A stretch of DNA of 22,500 nt from Stramonita haemastoma (GCA_030674155.1 CM060322.1:58092506-58115005), one strand, 5' to 3'. Positions 1-8,250 are shown, numbered from the stretch's first letter. The notes: generated from the sequence alone by a model not told the origin. Made by a program: numbers and translations.

Positions 1-557
1 ATGAGATACCAATTTACAACTCAACACTCATGTGTTTTATATAGGCCTACTTTTGCTGATCAGTGTGTTAGCCTACGTGTTCACGCATAAGTATTACAAG
101 AAAAAGGCTTTTTTTTCATGACGCATTTATCTTTTGTCGTGCAACAGGAACGTCATAGGGCTAATGACATCATTGCAGTATCAAACACATCGCTTGCAAA
201 AACTACCAAAAAGCGGACAGTCCAGAGTTCTAACCTGAAGATGAGACTTCAAAGCACTGTAAGTATAAAAATTGTTTCGACTGTTGTGTGTTGGAATGCA
301 ATTTTGGATTCTTTGATGCCGTCCTTCAATGTGGTGTACTGTAACCATGGCGTTTTGCTGACATTTATAAACTACCTGCAGATGATTGGGTTAGCCTCAG
401 TCGTGCAGGGGATTTTGCCAGCCATGCCTACTGTGATGTTGCTTGGTGATCACTAACACCATCCTTAATAGTTCAATGCTCTCCCAATACCTCCAGTTCA
501 TGTATGAACTCGAAATTAAAGTGTCAGTTTTCTGACATTAAAGTATCCAAAACTTAG
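1..557. other. No confident gene; weak exon candidate at 179-258
   Basis: AT-rich sequence with no recognised protein or repeat. One stretch could be an internal exon on the + strand: positions 179-258 (80 nt) follow an AG (cattgcag) and precede a consensus-like donor (GTAAGT at 259-264), and one frame is open across it (begins SNTSLAKTTKK, ends MRLQST). The upstream pyrimidine tract is poor and the peptide matches no family I know, so it may be chance. The longer open frame of 118-456 runs through the putative donor and shows no coding character after it. Confidence 0.15.
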
Positions 558-657
558 ACAGAATTAGTCAAATTTGTTACGATCAGGAAGAAGCAGATTT
601 GATTCCTGGCTTCGTGTTGTACAATGTTCAAAACAACCACCAAACCCAAGCCCAGAC

Positions 658-743
658 GGCAACAGGTCAGTCACCATGGTGACTCCCCAGCAACCAGGGA
701 GTCCACCACAGGCATAAAACCCTCCCTCTGGCTGCTTAGCAAC
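658..743 (+). promoter_or_regulatory. Putative promoter of the protamine-like gene: X-box-like palindrome, RFX-type half sites and TATA-like box
   Basis: Directly visible: a perfect 16-bp palindrome AGTCACCATGGTGACT at 669-684; RGYAAC half sites at 658-663 (GGCAAC), 689-694 (AGCAAC) and 738-743 (AGCAAC); an imperfect inverted repeat with arms 678-687 and 697-707; and a TATA-like CATAAAA at 713-719, about 85 nt before the ATG at 805. A start near 740-750 would leave a 55-65 nt leader. The palindrome core matches the RFX X-box consensus GTHNCCATRGYAAC at 13 of 14 positions. RFX2 is known to control spermiogenesis genes in animals; control of this gene by an RFX factor is inference. Confidence 0.45.
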
Positions 744-804
744 TCTTCTTCTACAATCCAGGGGTCCGGCTGGAAAGCGGACACCTCGCGAAGAAACCGC
801 CAAG

Positions 805-1287
805 ATGGCGGAGCTGGTTCAGGAGGAAGAGAGCCCGTCGACAACCAGTTGTCGCTCCTCTTCCCACCCTCTGACGATCGCCCGGGTCGTCAAAGCTATC
901 GCTAACCTGCAGGAGAAGGGCGGCTCCACTGTCTCCAGCATCGCCAAAGCGCTGGAGGGCCAGTATGGCTTCCGGAGCTCCAGCAACGAGCTGAAGCAGA
1001 TGCTGATCAAGGCCGTCAAGGCCGGCCGCGTGAAGAGAGCCAGAGCCCCCAACCGATTCATCGTCGGCATCCCCGGAGGGTCATCCGGAGGAGCGGGCAG
1101 CTTCACGTGCCGCCGTCGCCGCCGAAAGGGCCGAGGCCGCTCCAAGAAGAAAGGCAAGAAGAAGAAAGGCAAAAAGGGCAAGGGCCGCAGACGGTCTCGC
1201 CGCCGCCGTGGACGCGGCAAGAAGAAAGGCAAAGGCAAGAAGGGGAAACGAAGGAGGAGGAGGAGGAAGAAGAAGGGCAAGCGGTAA
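805..1287 (+). CDS. Protamine-like sperm nuclear basic protein (linker-histone H1-type, PL-like)
   Basis: A single intronless open frame of 160 residues. Residues 1-20 form a short acidic, Ser/Thr-rich N-terminus (MAELVQEEES). Residues 21-89 fit the globular winged helix of histone H1/H5: it opens with HPLTIARVVKAI, has the turn EKGGSTVSSIAKAL, and the third helix contains NELKQMLIKAV. Residues 103-160 contain 22 Arg, 22 Lys, 12 Gly and 2 Ser and nothing else, in alternating Arg-rich and Lys-rich blocks. There are two cysteines (16 and 102). H1-derived protamine-like proteins replace or supplement histones in molluscan sperm and condense DNA; that role here is inferred from architecture. The tail lacks the Ala/Pro/Lys pattern of somatic H1, arguing against an ordinary linker histone. 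The start at 805 lies in a strong context (gccaagATGg), and upstream in-frame sequence adds nothing domain-like. The gene is markedly more GC-rich than its surroundings. A histone-type 3' end follows at 1396. Confidence 0.9.
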   Translation: MAELVQEEESPSTTSCRSSSHPLTIARVVKAIANLQEKGGSTVSSIAKALEGQYGFRSSSNELKQMLIKAVKAGRVKRARAPNRFIVGIPGGSSGGAGSFTCRRRRRKGRGRSKKKGKKKKGKKGKGRRRSRRRRGRGKKKGKGKKGKRRRRRRKKKGKR

Positions 1288-1310
1288 ATGCCTTGGGGGG
1301 TGGTGACCAC

Positions 1311-1344
1311 TTAAGGTGCGTGTCCCGCCACGGGGCAGCCTTAA
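1311..1344 (+). other. 3' UTR hairpin of the protamine-like gene
   Basis: Just after the stop codon, TTAAGG at 1311-1316 pairs with CCTTAA at 1339-1344, and inside this TGTCCCG (1321-1327) pairs with CGGGGCA (1331-1337, one G-T pair) around a CCA loop. It forms a two-segment stem 85 nt before the histone-type stem-loop. It could stabilise the message or bind a translational repressor, which is common for stored spermatid mRNAs; no protein can be named. Confidence 0.5.
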
Positions 1345-1395
1345 CTTGAAAAAAAGAAAAAAAAACAAAAAAATGGAAAAAAAATCATGTATTTA

Positions 1396-1433
1396 GGTCC
1401 TTTTAAGGACCGTCCCTATTTTTCCTCCAAAGA
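1396..1433 (+). terminator. Histone-type 3' end signal: stem-loop plus downstream element
   Basis: GGTCCTTTTAAGGACC at 1396-1411 is a perfect 6-bp stem (GGTCCT/AGGACC) with loop TTTA. It fits the metazoan replication-dependent histone stem-loop pattern, including the invariant outer GG/CC pairs and the T-A closing pair. CAAAGA at 1428-1433, 17 nt downstream, fits the purine-rich histone downstream element that pairs with U7 snRNA. Cleavage would fall at about 1415. No AATAAA lies between the stop codon and this site, so the message is probably not polyadenylated. Confidence 0.75.
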
Positions 1434-1730
1434 TTCGATTGAAACTAGGCCGGTACAGCGGCTGGGGAGGTGTGGTGGTTTTGTACATCTATCCTCCCCC
1501 AACCTCCCTCCTCCCCATCTTAGGGTATGCTTGATCTAGGCAAGGGCCTCTGATTCAAGCGTGGCTGCGTCACTGGTGATGAATCTATACAGTGTACAGA
1601 CCGAAACTTGTCGTACGCCAAACAACAGACATTCAACACTTCATCTTTGTGGTCGAACTCTCAGACAGCAACTACTGTTGTCTGTCATATGAGTGAAATA
1701 TTACCTTGCGTTGCTGTCAGGCCCAGCACA
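1434..1730. other. Unassigned spacer
   Basis: No gene, repeat family or RNA recognised. There is a pyrimidine-rich stretch near 1492-1520 (cctcccccaacctccctcc). Confidence 0.5.
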
Positions 1731-1921
1731 TCTTTATTCTTTTATTTCGAGGATGATGGAATGAGCACTCGTGAACTTTTTTTTACATCCAGTCTCAATA
1801 TGTATGAGAAGCTGAGGTCTATGACGCTTCGCTCCCCTACGACCACACAGGTTATGGGACCTTTACCTTTTCTTTTTTTTACCTCCAAGTTTTGTAAGTT
1901 TTTGTCATCCATTCCCACCGG
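1731..1921 (-). mobile_element. SINE family A copy A1, 5'-truncated, interrupted by a family C tail
   Basis: Read on the minus strand this is the 3' half of family A: the terminal part (ttcgaggatgatggaat, 1745-1761), the poly-T/poly-A segment, then 'acatccagtctcaatatgta' at 1784-1803. A family C fragment follows (1805-1871). The A sequence resumes at about 1887 (aagttttgtaagttt...cattcccaccgg to 1921). The tRNA-like head is missing. Confidence 0.75.
1805..1871 (+). mobile_element. SINE family C 3'-tail fragment nested in A1
   Basis: Carries gagaagctgaggtct, cgctcccctacgaccaca and ggttatgggacctttacc, the same 3' end seen in the full family C copy at 14104-14395. It is heavily 5'-truncated and interrupts a family A copy, so it inserted after A1. 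Confidence 0.75.
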
Positions 1922-1976
1922 AGAGAGAATTACTTTCTGGGGTAAAAGAAAAGGCAGAATGGACAAAAAAGCAGAC

Positions 1977-2070
1977 AAAAGTCCGGGTCGGAGTGTGCGG
2001 TGGTTCGTACCCTGTTTGGACCCAAAACTTTCCCCCATCCATTAGACCCTGAGTGGTGGTCTAGGCGCTA

Positions 2071-2101
<31 letters not shown>

Positions 2102-2336
2102 CGTGTGTTACACATCACTATTTAGCGCACGTAAAAGAACCCACGGCAACAAGGGGGTTGACCCTGGCAAAATTCTGTAGAAAAAAGCCACTCTGATAGG
2201 GAAACAAACCCAGTTGCATGCAGGAAAAAAGAAAAAAAAATGGGTAGGCGCTGCACTTGTGGCGACGCAGGAGCAGCGAATATCCGCGGAGAAATCTGCT
2301 GTGACAAAGTGGTACAAAATACAAAAATACAAACAA
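1977..2336 (+). mobile_element. SINE family B copy B1 (tRNA-derived, nearly complete body)
   Basis: Begins inside the tRNA-like head, with a degenerate B box (ggtggttcgtaccc, about 2000-2013), then the core shared with family A (tctttcggatgagacgataa, 2071-2090). A middle block follows (acgtaaaagaacccacggca around 2129-2148, and aattctgtagaaaa), then ggcgctgcacttgtggcgac, and a tail of ATACAAA repeats to about 2336. Transcribed by Pol III if active and mobilised by a partner LINE's machinery (family knowledge). The A box is lost here but present in B2. Confidence 0.8.
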
Positions 2337-2474
2337 GGCAGAGAGAAAACGAGGGATAGAAAAGAGGGAATTCCTAGCACCAACTTTCCAGAAGGTGGGT
2401 ATGGTATTTATACTGACAGGTCCCCGGCATCCCCAAGGGGGAAATAACCATGTGAGGACCGTAACTAAGCCCGA

Positions 2475-2732
2475 GCATAGTGGGCAAGCTATCATCTACA
2501 CCACTGAAATGGTACGGGCATGTCACAAGATCAAAGGACTTGCCAAGACACTGCTGCAAGGCACTGTCCAAGGAGGAAGAAAAAGAGCAGACCAAGGAAG
2601 AGATGGGAGGACAACATCAACGAATGGATTGCTTAGAACTCAACAAAACTTTGAGAAAGGCAGAACAGAGAGAGGAATGGAGGGGACTGGTTGTCAAGTC
2701 TTCAGGGGGCCCCCACGGTCGCCAGACTAAGG
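2475..2732 (+). mobile_element. 3' terminal remnant of a non-LTR retrotransposon coding region
   Basis: Translated pieces in three frames match the extreme C-terminus of a LINE reverse-transcriptase polyprotein that I recognise as common in invertebrates: LKWYGHVTRSKDLP, then TLLQGTVQGGRKRA (other frame), KRWEDNINEW (third frame), and AEQREEWRGLVVKSSG near the end. At least two frameshifts and a stop are present, so it is dead. The end 'ccagactaaggga' runs without a break into the (GATA)n array, which probably grew from the element's own short-repeat 3' tail. Clade assignment is uncertain. Confidence 0.65.
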
Positions 2733-2786
<54 letters not shown>

Positions 2787-2803
2787 CATAGAGTCAGATA
2801 GAC

Positions 2804-2884
<81 letters not shown>

Positions 2885-2921
2885 GTAGACGGTAGATAGA
2901 TAGATAGATAGATAGATAGAT

Positions 2922-2953
<32 letters not shown>

Positions 2954-2954
2954 G
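2733..2954 (+). repeat. (GATA)n microsatellite
   Basis: About 220 bp of GATA units with a few interruptions (agacatagagtcagata, gaagata, gtagacggtaga, ttagata). It begins at the 3' end of the LINE remnant. Confidence 0.95.
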
Positions 2955-3032
2955 ACCCTGTGAATGTGATCGCATACGCATTAAAAATATCGCCATTGGT
3001 GAAGTTCAAGCTGTAGCCGAGGCACCAAAACA

Positions 3033-3487
3033 AATGTATCCAAGAATTGATTTGATCTTAGATTCGATTTCCAATGTATCCAAGAAATTGATTTGATCTT
3101 AGATTCGATTTCCAATGTATCCAAGAAATTGATTTGATCTTAGATTCGATTTCCAATGTATCCAAGAAATTGATTTGATCTGAGATTCGATTTCCAATGT
3201 ATCCAAGAAATTGATTTGATCTGAGATTCGATTTCCAATGTATCCAAGAAATTGATTTGATCTGAGATTCGATTTCCAATGTATCCAAGAAATTGATTTG
3301 ATCTTAGATTCGATTTCCAATGTATCCAAGACATTGATTTGATCTGAGATTTGATTTCCAATGTATCCAAGAAATTTGGGCTATCTGAGATTCAATTTCC
3401 AATGTATCAAAGAAATTTGTTATCTGAGACTCGATTTCCAATGTATCAAAGAAATTTATTTATCCGATACTCAATTTCTGATGTATT
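3033..3487 (+). repeat. 41-bp tandem minisatellite, about 11 units
   Basis: The marker AATGTATC (or a one-base variant) recurs at 3033, 3073, 3114, 3155, 3196, 3237, 3278, 3319, 3360, 3401, 3440 and 3480. The unit is 41 bp and contains ttgatttgatct and agattcgatttcc. Central units are almost identical apart from a T/G variant in ctTag/ctGag, which runs in blocks (T,T,T,G,G,G,T,G). The last three units diverge. Because 41 is not a multiple of 3, all three minus frames are open and overlap; these are not genes. Confidence 0.95.
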
Positions 3488-3680
3488 CTGCCTGTCATGT
3501 GAAACATGTTTATCGTGTTTACATAACTGTGGTGTCATCTTGCCGTAGATTTTTTTTAATTTTTTTAACTTGATTGCTTCCACTTGTTTGTTATGTTATT
3601 TTTCCTACACGTAAACCTAGTAAAAGACATTGTAGAAACACACTGAATTGAAGTTCGTAAAGTGCTAAGCGCGAGCGCGA

Positions 3681-3730
3681 GTGTGCGTGCGTGCGTGCGT
3701 GCGTGCGTGCGTGTATGTGTGTGTGTGGTG

Positions 3731-3789
<59 letters not shown>

Positions 3790-3837
3790 TGAGAGATTCA
3801 GAATATTTTATTGCCGTTTAAGTGAAGTAGACTCTGT

Positions 3838-3911
<74 letters not shown>

Positions 3912-3934
3912 GAGAGAGAGAAGAGGGAGGTAGG

Positions 3935-4010
<76 letters not shown>
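3681..4010 (+). repeat. Compound microsatellite: GTGC, TG, TG, GA
   Basis: (GTGC)n then (TG)n at about 3681-3789, a unique spacer to 3836, (TG)n at about 3837-3911, and (GA)n at about 3912-4010. The last block is a pure purine/pyrimidine mirror tract. Confidence 0.95.
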
Positions 4011-4012
<2 letters not shown>

Positions 4013-4342
4013 TCGACAAACAAGTGAACAAACGAGAAACTGCTAAGATGCCTTTGAAATCTGGAAAACACACCCGACAGATCGTCGTTTGAAACTGAAT
4101 CGTCTAAAACGATCAGGTAGATGATGTTTTAAATCCCGCGATCATTTTGCCAACGAGAATATGCGTAGGAGGGAGAAAGCTGGGTCACATGATGTGGCTA
4201 TAGCAGGCCTGCATACCAGTGTGCGAGCCAGTCTCGTGTTGCAATTAAGCCTGTGTCTTTCATAATTCAATCTGTTCCTGCTTTTGAAGTTTTGACACCC
4301 ATTTTTGCTTGTGTTATGTGTACCTCGCATAAGGTTTTAAAC

Positions 4343-4966
4343 TATACCTTGCCTTGTTTTGCCTTACTGTAATGCATTAGCCTTTCATTGCAAAACCCGA
4401 AATAAAAGCAATACTTTGCCGTGACTTGCTTTGCCTTGCTACGCTTTGGCCAGTCATTGCAAAACTCAGAACCAATACCTTGCCTTGCCTTGCCTTGCCT
4501 TGCCTTGCCTTGCCTTGCCTTGCCTTGCCTTGCTTGCCTTACTATGCTTTGGCCAATCATGACAAAACTCAGGATCAATATTTTGCCTTGCCTTGCCTTA
4601 CTTTACCTTGTTTGCTCTGGCCAGCCATTGCAAAACTCAGAATCAATTCTTTGCCTTGCCTTGCCTTGCCTTGCCTTGCCGTGCTCACTTTGTCCAATCA
4701 GTGCAAAACTCAGAATCAATTCTTTGCCTTGCCTTGTATGCCTTACTTTGTATTGGCCAGTCATTACAAAAATCAAAAGCAATACTTTACCTTGCCTTGC
4801 CACACTAGGCATTTGTCAGTCGTAAAAATCAATGTCAATATTATGTCTTGCCTTGCCATAGCACGCATTTGCCAGTTATTACAAAATCATAAGCAATGAT
4901 TATCATGCCTTGCCTTGCCTTAAAACGTTTTTGCCAGTTATTGCAAAACTCAAAAGCAATTAAGTT
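4343..4966 (+). repeat. Composite satellite: about 60-100 bp unit with embedded (TTGCC)n
   Basis: The phrase ggccagtcattgcaaaactc (with variants) followed by agaatcaatactttgcc recurs about nine times (near 4385, 4450, 4552, 4620, 4694, 4757, 4815, 4871 and 4934). Between repeats the pentamer TTGCC is repeated from once to more than ten times (largest near 4480-4534), so unit length varies. Copies are most alike in the centre and decay toward the right. The open frames here are low-complexity Leu/Pro/Cys/Ala products of the pentamer. Confidence 0.9.
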
Positions 4967-4984
4967 CACTATAGAAAACCCCCA

Positions 4985-5042
4985 AAGAAGCCCGCTCTCC
5001 TATGACCATACACGTTATGGAACACCTTTACCTTTTACTTTT
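4985..5042 (+). mobile_element. SINE family C 3'-tail fragment (C6)
   Basis: Contains cccgctctcctatgaccata and cacgttatggaacaccttta, matching the last 55 bases of family C. 5'-truncated. Confidence 0.65.
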
Positions 5043-6190
5043 ATAGAAAAAAAAACAACGACTACCCCCTCCCCACCTCTAACCACCATCGCTTCCACCT
5101 ACTTTCCAAAAACATGCTTTAAGGGGTTCTAAATAAAAGTAATGATGGTGATAACAATGGCTACACCATTCTTCTAGAGTATGGAAACAAAGTATGGCTA
5201 GTAGGTTACTACAGCGACAGACAAGAATGTCAGGAAAAGACATCAGCGTGAAGTGGGGCAAGACAAACTAGATACTGTCAGGCATCGATTCTCTTCATCA
5301 ATGAAAACGGCGCTTACTCGCAGACGTTCTTCATAACATGGTTTTACAGCCACACCCTCCAGCACTTAGCGTAAGAATGATCTCCCATGGGAGCCCTTTG
5401 GTTACACTCCAGTATTAGCTTGCGGGGTCGTGTAGAATCTTTTAGATCTATAGAGTGCCGGTCGGAAAATTTGTTTTCACAGATTTTTTTTTTTTTAAGT
5501 ATGAAAATATGTATTGCGCATTTGTTTTGGGGTTTGTGGACATACAGCAATACCAGGCAGTCACGAGAAAGTTGGAAATGATCATCAAATGAGGATTGCT
5601 TGTGTTCCTACAGCGTTGACCCTGCGCATGCATATTGGGTTAGGAAGCAAGCAGACGACAAAGGACTGAGGGGGTACAGTCTTTACTGAAAAATAAATTT
5701 TTAAAAGTTCAAACCTACCAAATTTGTGCAAAATCACATGAGTTTTGAGTCAGCGGTTAGTCTCTGAAAAAAGTGGTTTTTATTTCTGTGATGCTTAGTA
5801 CGTCAGTGCGAATGCAAGAGGATATATGAAAATAGAAGGAAAAGTGGTCAAAATGAATACTGGTGTGTAGCCTAATAGCGTAAGAATGGTCTCCTGTCGG
5901 AACCTTTTTTTTTCTCTCTCAGGCGAAGAAGACGTAATGTTTTTAGTGTTCTCTCCCTTGACCTTCTGTGTATTCACAGAGTTATTTTCTCACCCAGAAT
6001 TATGTTGTGACCTAAGCGGTTGTGGTAATAAAGTGGGTAGACAGGCTCAGTGGAGAAAAGAACTTGTCTGGAATCTTCCTGTGGAAGCTACCTGTTGACT
6101 GCTGTGTCTTGTACACCGTAAGAGAGTGCTCCTTTTACGTTTACGTGTCATTGAGTCCTTATGTAATCTTTTTTTTTATTTATTTATTCC
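5043..6190. repeat. Unassigned region with a 29-bp motif present twice
   Basis: No gene recognised. The block beginning TAGCGTAAGAATG occurs at 5367-5395 and again at 5876-5904 (24 of 29 positions identical), both + strand and 509 bp apart. The first copy includes the 12-bp palindrome CTCCCATGGGAG. This may be part of an old dispersed repeat. A 70-residue open frame at 5886-6098 is not recognisable. Confidence 0.4.
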
Positions 6191-6194
6191 CATA

Positions 6195-6595
6195 GGACGC
6201 GATAACTCAGTGTTCAGAGCACTCGCTTTCCCCCAGCCAAAGTTAAGCAGCATAGAGCGTGGTTACCAATTGGATGGGTGACCATTTGCGCGTCTTGGCT
6301 TCAGTATACAGATGAACAGATGACAATATTTACAAAACTACATACACACGGGACTAGAGGTAAAAAGCACATGAGTGCTTAATCCATTACCCTCGATATA
6401 AAAAATAAATATGTATGTAGTCCCCCAGTTCACCCCTCTGTCAATGGGCACCTGTCCTTTAATGGCCAGGGAAGGTAAAGCAGCGAGGGAGAGGAGATGG
6501 GTGCCGCCCTCAATATCCTCGCTCCTGGAGAAGCTGAGGTCTCTGATGCCTCACTCCCCTAGAACCACGATAGGTTATGGGACACCTCTACCACC
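6195..6595 (+). mobile_element. SINE family C copy C1 (tRNA/5S chimeric head), interrupted by A2
   Basis: The head has a tRNA D-arm-like segment (gataactcagtgttcagagc, 6201-6220) followed by a 5S rRNA-like segment (agttaagcagcatagagcgt from 6241, then ttggatgggtgacc). The body (cagggaaggtaaagcagcga, 6465-6484) and tail (ctcccctagaaccacgatag) follow after a family A insertion at about 6309-6413. Confidence 0.85.
6309..6413 (+). mobile_element. SINE family A 3' fragment (A2) nested in C1
   Basis: Runs from gatgaacagatgacaatatt through cacacgggactagaggtaaa, agcacatgagtgcttaatcc and cctcgatataaaaaataaat, the terminal third of family A. Family C resumes at cccccagttcacccc. The head is absent, as expected from 5' truncation during target-primed reverse transcription. 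Confidence 0.8.
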
Positions 6596-6816
6596 ACCTG
6601 TTATAATTTTGGTCATGTTTTTATCTATATTGATATCGAGCAGTGTGCTATGCAGTTTGAAAATAATTTCTGGTTTTTTTTTTTTTTTTTACCAGTTCTT
6701 GCTCTTGAACGTGCCTTGAGCCAGTTAGCGACATACACCCCTAGGATACCACACCATAAATGTTCCAGTCCTGTTTACGAGGTGACGAAAGTGTGTATAT
6801 GAGGCAAGTTACTCGC

Positions 6817-7049
<233 letters not shown>

Positions 7050-7330
7050 CCCACGACTTTATCCTTAAAAGAATCGAGACACGGAGGGCTCTACCCAAAG
7101 TGTGTAATGATGTATAATCATATAAATCAACAGCTTACCATGAATACACGCTTTATGTTCTTGACGCTGTGATGTATGATTATAAATATCGGATAATAAT
7201 AGAGGCACAAAAAAGCAGATCTGGACTGGACATTCACTGTCGGTGTCTGGTTAATAGGAGGTTCAAATCTACGTGCTTACTATTACTTTAGGATAGAGTG
7301 GCACGCTGAAAAAGACAAAAATGAATAGGA

Positions 7331-7363
7331 CACAGACTCGCACACAGACACACACAAGACAAA

Positions 7364-7396
<33 letters not shown>

Positions 7397-7430
7397 CACA
7401 CACATACACACACACCACACACCACCACCA

Positions 7431-7496
<66 letters not shown>
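7331..7496 (+). repeat. (CA)n microsatellite
   Basis: Imperfect then near-pure CA, ending 15 bp before the head of SINE copy A3. Confidence 0.95.
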
Positions 7497-7499
<3 letters not shown>

Positions 7500-7510
7500 G
7501 GGGAGGGAGG

Positions 7511-7857
7511 ACGGGATACCTGGTGGTTAGAGTGAACGCGCATTGTGCTCATGATCTGCTGACCCGTGTTCGAATCTCGTTCAAGAGATTTTTCCTCTGG
7601 GGTTAACATCAGTGCCGATTCCTCTCCCCCAAAAGTCCTTCGAATGAGACTATAAACTAATGTCCCGTGTGCGAATGCCCGCAAAACATCTTGCGCACAC
7701 GTTAAAACCCCCTTCCGCTTTTCGGAAGAGTATGCCATTGTGTGCCGTGGGAACGGTGACAAAATTGACAAAAGTGCAAACACACGGGGACTGGATGTAA
7801 AAAAGCACATGAATACATATTCCATTATCCTCGAAATAAAACAATAAATATATAAAA
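7511..7857 (+). mobile_element. SINE family A copy A3, full length
   Basis: tRNA-like head with an A-box-like tacctggtggttagag (7517-7532) and B box gtgttcgaatctc (7566-7578). The core cttcgaatgagactataaac follows, then ttgcgcacacgttaaa, cattgtgtgccgtgggaacg, acacacggggactggatgta and the tail cctcgaaataaaacaataaa. Confidence 0.9.
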
Positions 7858-8135
7858 ACACACACCGCACGCACGCGCACCCCCCCTCCCCCCCCCCCCC
7901 CCACAGCCACCATACACACCACCACGCAAGCTGCACCGTACACAATATAACTCTCAAAAACAACACAAAACAACACATCACTACACACAATCCAAAACAA
8001 CACCCACACAACACCACACACGCACACATAACACTACAAAACACACACCACACACACAAACACACACGACCAACCACCCCCAAACCTCACATGCCACCCA
8101 CACCTCACTCACCCAACACAAAAAACACAAACACA
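7858..8135 (+). repeat. A/C-rich low-complexity tract with poly-C
   Basis: Degenerate CA-rich sequence with an interrupted run of about 25 C near 7880-7902. Probably a decayed (CA)n array. The long open frame on the opposite strand is low-complexity Cys/Val sequence joined to SINE sequence. Confidence 0.85.
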
Positions 8136-8140
8136 CACTT

Positions 8141-8250
8141 GTGGACATCATCCCTGAAGGTGGAATACAGCTACCTGAACAGTGGGCAAAAAAGTTTCAT
8201 ACGCAAAGTCTCACCATTGATGAACCTCAAAGCTCTAGTGGAGGTACGAA
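8141..8250 (+). CDS. Coding-like fragment, unrecognised
   Basis: One frame reads like ordinary protein, unlike the repeats around it: VDIIPEGGIQLPEQW then KKFHTQSLTIDEP, ending near a GAG|GTACGA that could be a weak splice donor at about 8249. No credible acceptor precedes it because a CA-rich tract abuts it. It may be an exon, a decayed transposon piece or chance. I do not recognise the peptide. Confidence 0.25.

Noticed and set aside
118..456. 112-residue frame starting MTHLSFVVQQE
   Set aside because: No motif; a better-supported reading is at most an 80-nt exon at 179-258, itself weak.
819..1368. Antisense and alternative-frame ORFs over the protamine-like gene
   Set aside because: They mirror the Arg/Lys-rich coding sequence; the + frame has the domain, a good start context and a matching 3' end.
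3058..3370. Three overlapping 76-residue minus-strand frames
   Set aside because: They are the 41-bp minisatellite read in three frames; the identical peptide repeats every three units.
3662..4073. Open frames rich in Cys/Val, Arg/Glu, Ser/Leu or His/Thr
   Set aside because: Direct translation of TG, GA, CT and CA repeats. The same applies at 6760-7098, 7269-7530, 9224-9779, 18621-18867, 19434-20045, 20315-20770 and 21436-21955.
4342..4899. Leu/Pro/Cys/Ala-rich frames up to 157 residues
   Set aside because: Product of the TTGCC pentamer and its outer satellite unit; no start context and no non-repeat homology.
5886..6098. 70-residue frame
   Set aside because: Parts look protein-like (GRQAQWRKELVWNLP), but there is no start context, splice signal or recognised family; too weak to list as a gene.
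7283..8083. 266-residue minus-strand frame, one of the longest in the window
   Set aside because: It runs through a CA array, SINE copy A3 and an A/C-rich tract; no protein motif.
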